Below are positions 9,021-17,143 of a DNA stretch of 25,021 bases, in pieces. Both the position numbers and the translations under genes were made by a program. The DNA comes from UBA1402 sp964488495. Lineage in GTDB: Bacteria; Bacteroidota; Bacteroidia; Bacteroidales; UBA1402. The notes beneath the pieces are model-generated. The model made no database searches, was not told the DNA's origin, and saw only the letters and a list, made by a program, of their open reading frames with translations. Numbering within the stretch: position 1 is the stretch's first letter; each line of letters begins with the position of its first letter. Location: assembly GCA_964488495.1 (NCBI GenBank), contig CAZAUQ010000035.1:1-25021 (forward strand). Direction: 5' to 3'.

Positions 9021-9045
9021 CGGCGCATTTTCAAGCCGTTTTCCA

Positions 9046-10134
9046 GTGAAATATCTTAAGCTGTTTCTTTTAAGAGTTGTATCTGCATCCATTTTTGCTG
9101 GCATTGCTATAACCGCATATGCTCAGGCAAATCATAACCATCCTCCTGCCAGACTTCAACTTGTGTCTGCTCATCCTCAAGAGGTGATCGGGCCTGAGCA
9201 CCCTGATGTTGTTCTTAGCGGAAATTTTTCGGGTTTTGAAACCGGGCAGGTAATTAAAATGGAAGACACTTATCATATGTTTGTAAACGAAATGTTTATT
9301 CGTCCTTTTCGTGATTTGCGTATTTCTTACTGGACAAGCAAAGATGCTGTGCATTGGGAGCGTCGGGCAACCATCAGAGAGAGTATTCCCGGCCGGTCTC
9401 CTAACAATCCGCGCTCTGAAGTGTGGATTACCGGAGTTGAATTCAACCAGGACGAAAATGCCTGGAATATTTTTTATGTGGCTTACAGGGCAGGAAATGA
9501 GGCAGAAGGAGAAATAGCCAAATCGGATTACAGTGGCAGAATATGGCGTGCAAAATCTGTCGTTCCCGGAATGAAGGGCATCGCCGGCCCTTACGCCGAT
9601 ATGGGCATAGTCTTGCAACCTGACGAACATTCTCAGGCCTGGGAAGGTCAGCAAGCCGTTGCCAGTTTCAATCCTTACAAAGTAAACGATACCTGGTATG
9701 CCTTTTACGATGGACACAATTATATACCGCAAAGTGGCTGGCCAACGGGACTGGCCCGGGCAAACAAACTGGAAGGTCCCTGGACAAGAATGTCCGAAAG
9801 CTTCAATCCATTGCCTATCGTCGAGGAATTTATGGAAAATGCCGTTATTACTCAATTGAAAAGCGGAAAATACCTGGCAGTTTTTGATTCATTTGGTGAT
9901 AGGGAAATAGGCTACAGTATATCTGAAGACGGTTTAAACTGGAGTAAAGAAAACAGAATTAAAGTTCAATCCGAAAACAATGAATGGGCCAAAGAGGGAA
10001 ATCATTCCTTGCGTACTCCGCTTTGTGCCGTCGAAGAAGAGGACGGTACTTTTACCGTAATCTACACTGCTTTGATGAATGGACGGGAAGAAGCCTTTTA
10101 TGCAGTAGGAAAATGTACGCTGGCCTGGGAATGA
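9046..10134 (+). CDS. Secreted five-bladed beta-propeller, GH43/GH32-like glycosidase
   Basis: The chosen GTG start at 9046 gives 362 residues and a clean signal peptide (KYLKLFLLRVVSASIFAGIA, cleavage near AYAQA). The open frame extends back to a TTG at 9010, which sits in a promoter box. The mature protein shows the repeating pattern of five-bladed propeller glycosidases: FETGQVIKMEDTYHMFVNE, ISYWTSKDAVHWERR, WNIFYVAYRAG, WYAFYDGHNY, GLARANKLEGPWTR and GYSISEDGLNWSKE, each resembling the W-F-Y blades of GH43, GH32 or GH117. I cannot assign the catalytic acids or substrate, so the exact family is open. The next gene, an alpha/beta hydrolase, starts 16 nt later, suggesting joint action on an exported, possibly acylated, saccharide. 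Confidence 0.7.
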   Translation: MKYLKLFLLRVVSASIFAGIAITAYAQANHNHPPARLQLVSAHPQEVIGPEHPDVVLSGNFSGFETGQVIKMEDTYHMFVNEMFIRPFRDLRISYWTSKDAVHWERRATIRESIPGRSPNNPRSEVWITGVEFNQDENAWNIFYVAYRAGNEAEGEIAKSDYSGRIWRAKSVVPGMKGIAGPYADMGIVLQPDEHSQAWEGQQAVASFNPYKVNDTWYAFYDGHNYIPQSGWPTGLARANKLEGPWTRMSESFNPLPIVEEFMENAVITQLKSGKYLAVFDSFGDREIGYSISEDGLNWSKENRIKVQSENNEWAKEGNHSLRTPLCAVEEEDGTFTVIYTALMNGREEAFYAVGKCTLAWE

Positions 10135-10150
10135 AAATACTGATCATATA

Positions 10151-11167
10151 ATGAAAACTTTTATTCAAAAAACAATCGTTTCAACTCCTGTTGTTACAGT
10201 AAGGCTTACTCCATCTGCAACTCATACCACATTAAGAAAAATAATCCAACTCCATGCTAAACAAATAGTATCCCTTTTGTTTGGATTTTGCTTTTTTTTA
10301 AATGCCGGTGCCCAGGAATTCATTCCGCTTTGGCCTGCAGACAAAATGCCGAATTCCAAAGGATTGCCCCTTGAACATAAAGAAGATAGGCAGCGAATTA
10401 CTCAGGTGAAAACCCCCGGTATGTATGCTTTTCTGACATCAAACGAAGACAATAAAGGCTGCGCCGTTTTAATTTGTCCCCCCGGAGGTTATCAAAAACT
10501 GACCTATAATCTGGCCGGTTTTCAGTGGGCAAAATGGTTCAATACCATGGGTATAAATGCTTTTGTGCTGATTTATCGCCTGCCGAATTCTCCCGACCTG
10601 ATCGAAAGAGAAAAAGGGCCGGTTCAGGATGCCCAAAGAGCGCTCAAAATTATCAGAAGTAAGTCCTCGGTCTGGCATATCGATACGAACAAAGTCGGAG
10701 TAGTCGGAGCCTCTGCGGGCGGACATCTGGCATCAACCCTCGGAACTCATTTTGAAGACTTTTCTCTTATCGGAGATTCAATCGATCATTATTCTGTCCG
10801 GCCCGATTTTATGGTATTGATCTCTGCAGTTATCAATATGGGTGAATATGCTCACAAAGGAAGTGTAGAGGCATTTCTGGGCACTGATGCCACCAGGGAA
10901 AAGTGCGATTATTATTCCAACGAAAAACAGGTAACGGAACAAACACCGCCTGCTTTTCTTGTTCATGCCCGCGACGATAATACCGTACCCGTACAAAACA
11001 GCATTCAATTCTATAATTCAATGTTAGACAAGGGTGTTGACGGCAGTTTGCATATTTTCCCCTACGGCAAACATTCTATTTCGTTGAAAAATGAATCGGG
11101 CATGCTTAATTTATGGACAGCCTTGTGTGAAAACTGGCTTTATGAAATGGGAATATTAAAAAATTAA
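10151..11167 (+). CDS. Secreted alpha/beta-hydrolase, acetyl-esterase-like
   Basis: The 338-residue product has an alpha/beta-hydrolase fold of the esterase/lipase (BD-FAE or acetyl-xylan-esterase-like) group. The nucleophile Ser188 lies in GASAGGH, the probable acid is Asp276 in HARDDNTVP, and the base is His308 in YGKHS. An oxyanion-loop segment CPPGGYQ lies near residues 109-115. A hydrophobic export signal occurs at residues about 38-54 (ending NAGAQ), but about 37 residues precede it, unusual for a Bacteroidetes signal peptide. An out-of-frame ATG at 10254 would give a classic signal peptide if one base were added in the following A-rich run. The gene sits between the beta-propeller glycosidase (16 nt) and the exchanger (21 nt). 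Removal of acyl groups from a sugar is a reasonable inference. Confidence 0.75.
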   Translation: MKTFIQKTIVSTPVVTVRLTPSATHTTLRKIIQLHAKQIVSLLFGFCFFLNAGAQEFIPLWPADKMPNSKGLPLEHKEDRQRITQVKTPGMYAFLTSNEDNKGCAVLICPPGGYQKLTYNLAGFQWAKWFNTMGINAFVLIYRLPNSPDLIEREKGPVQDAQRALKIIRSKSSVWHIDTNKVGVVGASAGGHLASTLGTHFEDFSLIGDSIDHYSVRPDFMVLISAVINMGEYAHKGSVEAFLGTDATREKCDYYSNEKQVTEQTPPAFLVHARDDNTVPVQNSIQFYNSMLDKGVDGSLHIFPYGKHSISLKNESGMLNLWTALCENWLYEMGILKN

Positions 11168-11188
11168 GTATTTAAAAAGTTGCTTCTT

Positions 11189-12142
11189 ATGACAACACAG
11201 ATTTTGTTATTGATACTCGGATTCGCTTTTTTGATCAAAGGGGCTGACTGGCTGGTAGACGGAGGTGCTGCACTGGCCCGAAAGTACCGAGTTCCGGAAT
11301 TGGCCATAGGCCTTACTATCATTGCTTTTGGTACTTCTATGCCCGAAATGGTGGTCAACGTCTTTGCTGCTTACAACGGGCATTGTGATATTGTCTACGG
11401 CAATATTTTAGGAAGTAATATTTTTAATCTTTTAGCCATACTTGGTATAGCAGGTTTAATTTCTCCATTGATAGTTCAGGCCAGTACGGTATGGAAAGAA
11501 ATACCGCTGTCCTTAATTGCAGTAGTATTACTCTATGTCCTTTCCAATACTATTTTTACCCAAAACCAACTGCTGACAAGATGGGATGCCCTTATTCTTT
11601 TGGCCATGTTTGCCCTGTTTCTCTATTATGTATCAAGGCAATTGAAAAAAGAGATTAAAACTACCGAGCCAAAGGGAAAAGAATTTACTACGTTTAAAAT
11701 CGTCTTGTTTATAGTTTTGGGATTGGCTTGTCTGGTAGCAGGAGGAAGGCTGGTAGTAAACAATTCGGTTAAGATTGCCGAGGTTTTAGGTATCAGCCAG
11801 ACCATAATAGGATTGACCATAGTGGCAATTGGAACTTCGCTGCCTGAGCTGGCTACTTCGGTAGTAGCCGCCATTAAGAAAAACAACGATATAGCAGTAG
11901 GCAACATCATCGGCTCCAATATTTTCAATATTTTCTTTATTCTTGGAATCAGTGCCCTGATAAGGCCTATAGAATATAATATCAAGTTTAATTTCGAAAT
12001 GTATTTATTGAGCTTTGGAACCATCCTGGTATTTATAGCCATGTTCCTTGGCAAGAAAAGACAACTCGACCGTTGGGAAGCCGGTATACTGTTATTGATA
12101 TACGTTGGATACAACTTATTATTGATAAATCAACAAGTATAA
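11189..12142 (+). CDS. CaCA-family Na+/Ca2+ antiporter (YrbG-like)
   Basis: I choose the ATG at 11189 (317 residues) over a TTG at 11180. The protein is an inner-membrane cation exchanger of the CaCA family with about ten hydrophobic helices. Both alpha repeats are present: GTSMPEMVVN with GNILGSNIFN near residues 48-80, and GTSLPELATS with GNIIGSNIFN near residues 205-250. The acidic residues of the two PE motifs are the known cation ligands of this family. Length is typical. It starts 21 nt after the hydrolase gene, probably as the last gene of that transcript, and is followed by a strong terminator. No functional link with the hydrolases is evident. Confidence 0.9.
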   Translation: MTTQILLLILGFAFLIKGADWLVDGGAALARKYRVPELAIGLTIIAFGTSMPEMVVNVFAAYNGHCDIVYGNILGSNIFNLLAILGIAGLISPLIVQASTVWKEIPLSLIAVVLLYVLSNTIFTQNQLLTRWDALILLAMFALFLYYVSRQLKKEIKTTEPKGKEFTTFKIVLFIVLGLACLVAGGRLVVNNSVKIAEVLGISQTIIGLTIVAIGTSLPELATSVVAAIKKNNDIAVGNIIGSNIFNIFFILGISALIRPIEYNIKFNFEMYLLSFGTILVFIAMFLGKKRQLDRWEAGILLLIYVGYNLLLINQQV

Positions 12143-12173
12143 ATCAAGCTTGCTCCGGCCGTCTGCCGTTACA

Positions 12174-12215
12174 AAAAATCCTGCCCGAAGCTGCAAAGCT
12201 ACAGGCAGGATTTTT
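12174..12215. terminator. Bidirectional intrinsic terminator
   Basis: A perfect 12-bp stem (AAAAATCCTGCC at 12174-12185 and GGCAGGATTTTT at 12204-12215) encloses an 18-nt loop that itself holds AGCT-GCAA-AGCT. The A and T tails make it work on both strands, serving the plus-strand exchanger gene and the convergent minus-strand glutamate dehydrogenase gene. Confidence 0.9.
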
Positions 12216-12282
12216 ACATTAAACAAAACAGAATATAAGTTCGGATCAAATCAATACGGATCAGATCAAAGGTCAGATTAAA

Positions 12283-13620
12283 TCAAATGACTCCCTGAGC
12301 CATCATGGCTTTGGCAACTTTCATGAAACCGGCCACGTTGGCGCCTTTGACGTAATTGACGTAGCCGTCTGGTTGAGTTCCGTATTTGACACAAGCTTCG
12401 TGAATGTCGTGCATGATATCCTTCAACTTACTGTCTACTTCTTCTTTGGACCAACTCAGTTTCATAGTGTTCTGGGTCATTTCCAGTCCCGATACCGATA
12501 CCCCGCCGGCGTTGGCAGCTTTGCCCGGAGCATAGAGAATCTTGTTTTCCAGAAAAACGTCAATGGCTTCGGGAGTGGAAGGCATATTGGCCCCTTCGGA
12601 AACGGCGAAACAGCCGTTGGCAATCAATTGGCGCGCATCGTCACCCGTAAGTTCGTTTTGGGTGGCGCTTGGCAAGGCAATAGTGCATTTTTCTCCCCAG
12701 GGACGGGCACCTTCCACGTATTTGCAGTTGTATTTTTCGGCATATTCGCGAATACGGCCGCGTTGAATATTCTTCAGGTCAAATATATAATCCAGTTTTT
12801 CCCGGTCTATGCCTTCGGGATCGTAGATATAGCCGTTGGAGTCGGAGAGGGTTACTACTTTACCGCCCATTTCCAGCACTTTTTCAGCAGTATATGTGGC
12901 CACATTGCCGGAACCGGAAATTGCCACTACCTGGCCTTTGAGGTCGTTGATGCCTTTGCGTTTGAGCATATTCATCAAAAAGTAGATGTTGCCGTAACCG
13001 GTTGCTTCGGGGCGTATGAGTGAGCCTCCAAATTCCCTGCCTTTGCCGGTGAGGGTACCGGTGTGCTCGTTGCGTAGCTTCTTGTACATACCAAACATAT
13101 AGGCAACTTCGCGTCCGCCTACACCGATATCACCGGCGGGAACGTCGGTGTCGGGGCCAATGTATTTGCTCAGTTCCAGCATAAAAGCCTGGCAAAAGCG
13201 CATGACTTCAGCGTTTGATTTTCCTTTGGGATTAAAATCTGAACCACCTTTACCTCCACCCATAGGTAAAGTTGTCAGGGCATTCTTGAAAGTTTGCTCA
13301 AATGCCAAAAACTTCAGGATGCCGGGATAAACCGAAGGATGAAAGCGTAATCCGCCTTTGTACGGGCCAATGGCGTTGTTGTGCTGTATGCGGTAGCCCA
13401 TATTGGTCAGGTAATTGCCCTTATCGTCCATCCAGGTGACCCTGAACGAAAAAATACGGTCTGGTATGCAAAGTCTTTCAATCAGGTTAACCTTATCAAA
13501 CTCGGGATGTTTGTTGTACTCTTCCTCGATGGTCATCAACACTTCTTCTACTGCCTGGTGATATTCAGGCTCATTGGGAAATCTCCTTTGGAGATTGGCT
13601 AATACTTCTTTTGTTTTCAT
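12283..13620 (-). CDS. gdhA: Glutamate dehydrogenase, probably NADP-dependent
   Basis: The 445-residue hexameric-type enzyme interconverts 2-oxoglutarate plus ammonium and glutamate. The start at 13620 gives MKTKEVLANLQRRFPNEPEY, the usual N-terminus in Bacteroidetes; an in-frame ATG at 13635 would add five residues. Substrate-binding and catalytic segments are intact: IGPYKGGLRFHPS (Lys88), PMGGGKGGSDF (catalytic Lys124) and PAGDIGVGGRE (Asp164). The Rossmann motif GSGNVA is followed by TLSDSNG, where a Ser-rich end of the second strand suggests NADPH use, as in the E. coli GdhA type. It is a single-gene unit with its own promoter and a terminator shared with the convergent exchanger gene. 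It is divergent from the sulfonolipid operon, and no metabolic link is required. Confidence 0.97.
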   Translation of the reverse strand: MKTKEVLANLQRRFPNEPEYHQAVEEVLMTIEEEYNKHPEFDKVNLIERLCIPDRIFSFRVTWMDDKGNYLTNMGYRIQHNNAIGPYKGGLRFHPSVYPGILKFLAFEQTFKNALTTLPMGGGKGGSDFNPKGKSNAEVMRFCQAFMLELSKYIGPDTDVPAGDIGVGGREVAYMFGMYKKLRNEHTGTLTGKGREFGGSLIRPEATGYGNIYFLMNMLKRKGINDLKGQVVAISGSGNVATYTAEKVLEMGGKVVTLSDSNGYIYDPEGIDREKLDYIFDLKNIQRGRIREYAEKYNCKYVEGARPWGEKCTIALPSATQNELTGDDARQLIANGCFAVSEGANMPSTPEAIDVFLENKILYAPGKAANAGGVSVSGLEMTQNTMKLSWSKEEVDSKLKDIMHDIHEACVKYGTQPDGYVNYVKGANVAGFMKVAKAMMAQGVI

Positions 13621-13683
13621 ATAATAATTATGCATTTATTTGGGTGTTCCATTTATCTATGTTTCTGGCTTAAAAAAAGTCCG

Positions 13684-13713
13684 CAAATATAAAAATAATT
13701 CTCTAATTTCCAA
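13684..13713 (-). promoter_or_regulatory. Promoter of glutamate dehydrogenase
   Basis: On the minus strand TATATTTG (13691-13684) matches the -7 consensus TAnnTTTG, and a TTG (13713-13711) lies 19 nt upstream, the normal -33 spacing. Transcription would start near 13677, about 57 nt before the ATG at 13620. This is the best-formed promoter in the window. Confidence 0.7.
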
Positions 13714-13810
13714 GTAATTTTTTATGTTGTAAAATATAAAAAGACCTGTGTTACCTTGAAATTAGCCGATTAAAATTTGTTAAGAATAGGTGGAGTTTGT
13801 CTTGTAGTGT

Positions 13811-13818
13811 TACCTTTG
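13811..13818 (+). promoter_or_regulatory. Candidate -7 box for the sulA operon
   Basis: TACCTTTG matches TAnnTTTG. No TTG is found at the usual 19-21 nt upstream spacing; a TTTG lies 11 nt upstream. If used, the leader would be about 125 nt long and would contain the inverted repeat at 13847-13867. Confidence 0.4.
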
Positions 13819-13846
13819 TAATTCAAAAAGTAAATTCTTGCAATTA

Positions 13847-13867
13847 TTATGCATATTTTCTGCATAA
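13847..13867. promoter_or_regulatory. Perfect inverted repeat, possible operator or leader hairpin
   Basis: TTATGCA and TGCATAA are 7-bp reverse complements separated by 7 nt. The element lies about 30 nt downstream of the candidate -7 box and 85 nt before the sulA start. Its size and symmetry fit a dimeric regulator site, but a leader hairpin is equally possible. Confidence 0.4.
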
Positions 13868-13952
13868 GATTGTCAACTTTTTGTAAGAGAGAGGAAATTA
13901 ATATCAAATCAAATTCATTTTTTGCATCTTAGAATCTTTTAAAAAACAAGTA

Positions 13953-15215
13953 ATGAAGGACATTTTTGAAAGGATACAAGCGACTCCGGGTCCGCTTGGC
14001 CAGTATCAAGGCGCTGCAGACGGCTATTTTATGTTCCCGAAACTCGAAGGTGAAATCCAACCCATCATGCGTTTCAACGGCAAAGACGTGTTGGTGTGGA
14101 GCTTAAACAATTATCTGGGTCTGGCCAACCATCCCGAAGTGCGTAAGGCTGATGCCGAGGCTTCCAAAGAATGGGGCCTTGCTTATCCCATGGGAGCTCG
14201 TATGATGTCGGGCGATAGTGTGTATCACAAGAAACTGGAACAGGACCTGGCTGATTTCGAGGGTAAGGAAGCAGGTTATTTGCTTAATTTCGGTTATCAG
14301 GGTATGGTGTCTATCATCGACACCCTGATGAGTCGCCGCGATGTCATTGTGTACGATTCCGAAGCGCATGCCTGTATCATTGACGGATTGAGGCTGCATT
14401 TTGGCAAGCGTTTTGTATTTCAGCACAACGATATGAAGAGCTTCCGTACTCAGATGGAGTCGGCAACGGCCTTGGCCGAGCAACAAAACGGCGGCATTCT
14501 GGTCATTACCGAGGGCGTGTTTGGCATGGCCGGTGATTTGGGCAAGCTCGACGAAATCGTGGCCATGAAAAAGGATTTCAAGTTCCGTTTGCTGGTGGAC
14601 GATGCTCACGGCTTCGGCACCATGGGCGCAACTGGAGCAGGCACGGGCGAACATTTGCATTGCCAGAAGGGCATTGATATTTATTTTTCCACTTTTGCCA
14701 AAAGTATGGCCGGAATTGGCGCTTTTGTGGCTTCAGACAGGGTTATCATCGATCATCTTCGTTTCAACATGCGTTCCCAGATTTTCGCCAAGTCACTGCC
14801 CATGCCTATGGTTTTTGGTGCCATGAAGCGTCTGGAATTGCTCAAAACTAAAAAGGAATTGCGCGAGAAACTCTGGACCATAGTTCGCGCTCTGCAAAAT
14901 GGCCTCAAAGAAAACGGCTTCGATATTGGCCGCACACAGTCGCCTGTAACACCGGTCTTTCTGAAAGGCGGTGTAAGCGAGGGTTCCAATATAGTAGTTG
15001 ATTTGCGTGAAAATTACAATATTTTCTGTTCAATAGTGGTCTATCCGGTAGTGCCTAAAGATGTGATCATGCTGAGAATAATACCTACGGCAGCGCATCG
15101 TATGGAAGATGTAAAGCGTACTATCGAAGTATTCAGCGAAGTGAAGAAAAAACTGGAAGCCGGCGAGTATAAGCAGGAAATTCCTAATATGAACCTGGTA
15201 AACAAACAAAAATGA
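13953..15215 (+). CDS. sulA: Cysteate acyl-ACP transferase (3-ketocapnine synthase), SulA-like
   Basis: The 420-residue PLP enzyme belongs to the alpha-oxoamine synthases (serine palmitoyltransferase, BioF, Kbl). The PLP lysine is Lys250 in STFAKSMAG and the cofactor aspartate lies in VDDAHGFG (about 215-222). Exactly 30 residues after Lys250 comes Lys280 in IFAKSLP. In the characterised Alistipes SulA the PLP lysine is 251 and Lys281 is the one active-site residue that differs from serine palmitoyltransferase, which has alanine there (IFSAS). This points to cysteate, not serine, as substrate: acyl-ACP + cysteate -> 3-ketocapnine + CO2, the committed step to sulfonolipids. The next gene overlaps by 4 nt (ATGA) and fits cysteate synthase, which supports the call. 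An older label, 2-amino-3-ketobutyrate CoA ligase, is less likely. The later reductase and N-acyltransferase are not in the window. Confidence 0.85.
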   Translation: MKDIFERIQATPGPLGQYQGAADGYFMFPKLEGEIQPIMRFNGKDVLVWSLNNYLGLANHPEVRKADAEASKEWGLAYPMGARMMSGDSVYHKKLEQDLADFEGKEAGYLLNFGYQGMVSIIDTLMSRRDVIVYDSEAHACIIDGLRLHFGKRFVFQHNDMKSFRTQMESATALAEQQNGGILVITEGVFGMAGDLGKLDEIVAMKKDFKFRLLVDDAHGFGTMGATGAGTGEHLHCQKGIDIYFSTFAKSMAGIGAFVASDRVIIDHLRFNMRSQIFAKSLPMPMVFGAMKRLELLKTKKELREKLWTIVRALQNGLKENGFDIGRTQSPVTPVFLKGGVSEGSNIVVDLRENYNIFCSIVVYPVVPKDVIMLRIIPTAAHRMEDVKRTIEVFSEVKKKLEAGEYKQEIPNMNLVNKQK

Positions 15216-16441
15216 AGTATCAGCTCAAGTGTGTTCAATGCGGTCATATAAGCCCTGGTTTTGCAGCCTGGTTTGAACAGGATCAGACGTGTCCAACCTG
15301 CGGCAGCAAGCATTCCGAGGCAGAATACATGGCTGATTACACACAACTGAAAAATTTGTACAAACAGGAAGCTGAGAGTTTTTGGCGTTATTTCGATTTT
15401 CTTCCCCTCGAAAAGCGCGAAAACATAATCTCTTGCAAGGAAGGTGCTATTCCCATTGAATCCTGGGATTTTCTCAGTGAGTTCGCCCGCGAACACTACG
15501 GCATCCAATGCCGGGCTTTGGTTTACCGCAATGACCTGAACGGAGGTACGCAAACCTTCAAAGACGTAGCAGGCTCTATGGCCGCATCTCTGTTCAGAGA
15601 GCATGGAATCAGGCAGTACTGCATAGCTTCCACAGGTAATACAGCCACGGCCTATGCCAAATACCTGGCTTTGGCAGGCATAGCCATTAAAGTATTTGTG
15701 CCTGCTAATATCAACGAAGATTCTGTACAGGAAATCCGAAGTTTCGGCCAGAAGGTGGTTCGTTCGAAAGGCAATTACGCCCAGGCCAAAAAAGAGGCAG
15801 CCGACTACGCCAGTCAGAACAAGGTTTTGATCTCTGCCGGTAATTTTGATCCCATTCGCGTGGAGGCCAAGAAAACTATGGTCTTTGAGTTTATGCGTCA
15901 ATTGGGCAAAATGCCCGATGTGTATATTCAGGCAGTAGCCGGAGGCACAGGGCCTATTGCAATTGATAAGGGAGTACGTGAAATTGAGAAGTATTATCCG
16001 GAAGTCACTTTACCCAGGATGTTGCTGGTGCAACAGGACCTTTGCGATCCTATGGTAAAAGCCTGGGAGCAGTCCGTCAGTGAGGGCTTTCCCGAAAATT
16101 ACAACAAGCATTATCCGGTCATAGACAATCCGCAAACGAATGTGTCTATTCTTTCTACCGGCAATCCGGGTATGTATCCGGTGATTGCTCCCATAGTCCG
16201 GAAAAGCGGCGGCAGTTTTCTGCGCATCAGCGAAGAAGGCTTGCCTGTCCTGGCACGCAAAGTATACGATAATACGGGTGTTTGTTTGGGCCCGGCTTCT
16301 ATTGTCTGTCTGTCCGGTTTTTACCAGGCACTCAGCGAGGGGAGAATCAAACAGGGCGATACTGTCCTGATCAATTGCGGCGAAGGAGTACAGCGATCAG
16401 CTGACTTTCATAAAGCAGTGATGGCTGTTGCCGGCAAATAA
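15212..16441 (+). CDS. Cysteate synthase (threonine-synthase-like PLP enzyme)
   Basis: The 409-residue protein is a fold-type II PLP enzyme related to threonine synthase. An N-terminal zinc-ribbon is formed by Cys7, Cys10, Cys27 and Cys30. The PLP lysine is Lys117 in GGTQTFKDVAG, the substrate loop is STGNTATA (about 150-157) and the phosphate-binding glycine loop is AVAGGTGPIAI (about 242-252). Cysteate synthase, first described in methanogens for coenzyme M synthesis, makes cysteate from O-phosphoserine and sulfite and is a paralog of threonine synthase. Direct 4-nt overlap with a SulA-type acyltransferase makes cysteate supply the best explanation; ordinary threonine synthase is the alternative. 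HdrC-like genes follow 21 nt later. Residues that discriminate sulfite from water could not be checked without an alignment. Confidence 0.8.
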   Translation: MKYQLKCVQCGHISPGFAAWFEQDQTCPTCGSKHSEAEYMADYTQLKNLYKQEAESFWRYFDFLPLEKRENIISCKEGAIPIESWDFLSEFAREHYGIQCRALVYRNDLNGGTQTFKDVAGSMAASLFREHGIRQYCIASTGNTATAYAKYLALAGIAIKVFVPANINEDSVQEIRSFGQKVVRSKGNYAQAKKEAADYASQNKVLISAGNFDPIRVEAKKTMVFEFMRQLGKMPDVYIQAVAGGTGPIAIDKGVREIEKYYPEVTLPRMLLVQQDLCDPMVKAWEQSVSEGFPENYNKHYPVIDNPQTNVSILSTGNPGMYPVIAPIVRKSGGSFLRISEEGLPVLARKVYDNTGVCLGPASIVCLSGFYQALSEGRIKQGDTVLINCGEGVQRSADFHKAVMAVAGK

Positions 16442-16462
16442 ATCGAATTTGTAAGTTAGCTT

Positions 16463-17143
16463 ATGGGAAATTTATACGATTTACTCAGGGAAGATGTCCG
16501 CTTCGAAGAAGCTTTGCATTCCTGTATGAATTGCGGCATTTGTACTGCCGTATGTCCGGCGGCTGAATTTTACGATTACGATCCCCGGAAAATTGTGGAT
16601 ACCATTCAGCGTCGTAACGAGGACGAAATAGAAGCCCTTTTACGTTCTGAAACCATCTGGTATTGCGGGCAATGCCTTTCGTGCAAAACCCGTTGCCCAC
16701 GAGGAAATATTCCTGCTGTACTGATAGCTATCCTCCGGAGTGTTTCCCAAAAAATGGGCTATTTTATCGAAAGCGAAAAAGGCTTACAGCAATTCGCTCT
16801 TTCTAAAAAGATTGCAGGGACCATTTTGGACATAGGGTATTGTGTGCATCCCGACACCATAAAATACGAACTGCATCCCGAACAGGGGCCGGTCTGGAAA
16901 TGGTATACCGAACACATTGAGGAGATTGCGCCTCGATTAGGTGCCAATTACCACGGCGAGGGCCCCGGCGCCTTGCGAAGCATCCGTAAGGATACAATGG
17001 AAGAAATCAATAAGATTTTTGAAGCTACCGGAGGCAAAGAGCTGATGCGAAAGGTAGAAAACGGGGCAAAAAACAAAACCAACATCCGAAACGACGAAGA
17101 GTTGTTCAACTTGGTCTATAATCGCAACACTGCCGAAGAATGA
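16463..17143 (+). CDS. HdrC-like iron-sulfur protein (HdrC1 position)
   Basis: The 226-residue cytoplasmic protein has two [4Fe-4S] motifs: Cys21, 24, 27 and 31 (CMNCGICTAVCP) and Cys68, 71, 74 and 78 (CGQCLSCKTRCP). This is the layout of heterodisulfide reductase subunit C, which passes electrons between HdrA and HdrB. The about 130 residues after the second motif have no recognised domain and are longer than in small HdrC proteins. The gene starts 21 nt after cysteate synthase and overlaps the HdrB-like gene by 4 nt (ATGA), so translation of the pair is probably coupled. It is one of two HdrC-like genes in this operon, as in sHdr gene sets (hdrC1 and hdrC2). Confidence 0.85.
   Translation: MGNLYDLLREDVRFEEALHSCMNCGICTAVCPAAEFYDYDPRKIVDTIQRRNEDEIEALLRSETIWYCGQCLSCKTRCPRGNIPAVLIAILRSVSQKMGYFIESEKGLQQFALSKKIAGTILDIGYCVHPDTIKYELHPEQGPVWKWYTEHIEEIAPRLGANYHGEGPGALRSIRKDTMEEINKIFEATGGKELMRKVENGAKNKTNIRNDEELFNLVYNRNTAEE

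Larger units (their letters stand above)
13621..13952. other. Divergent intergenic region between gdhA and the sulfonolipid operon
   Basis: This 332-nt AT-rich stretch contains no credible gene. It holds the gdhA promoter on the minus strand, a candidate -7 box at 13811-13818 on the plus strand and a perfect inverted repeat at 13847-13867. No RNA gene was recognised. Confidence 0.8.

Noticed and set aside
12373..13023. A 216-codon plus-strand open frame inside glutamate dehydrogenase
   Set aside because: It is antisense to a fully conserved enzyme and shows no domain.
13953..15215. Assignment as serine palmitoyltransferase for sphingolipids
   Set aside because: The residue matching the Spt alanine is lysine, as in SulA, and the coupled gene makes sense for cysteate, not serine.
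15041..15901. A 286-codon minus-strand open frame across sulA and cysteate synthase
   Set aside because: It spans two convincing sense genes with catalytic motifs and has no start context or family resemblance.
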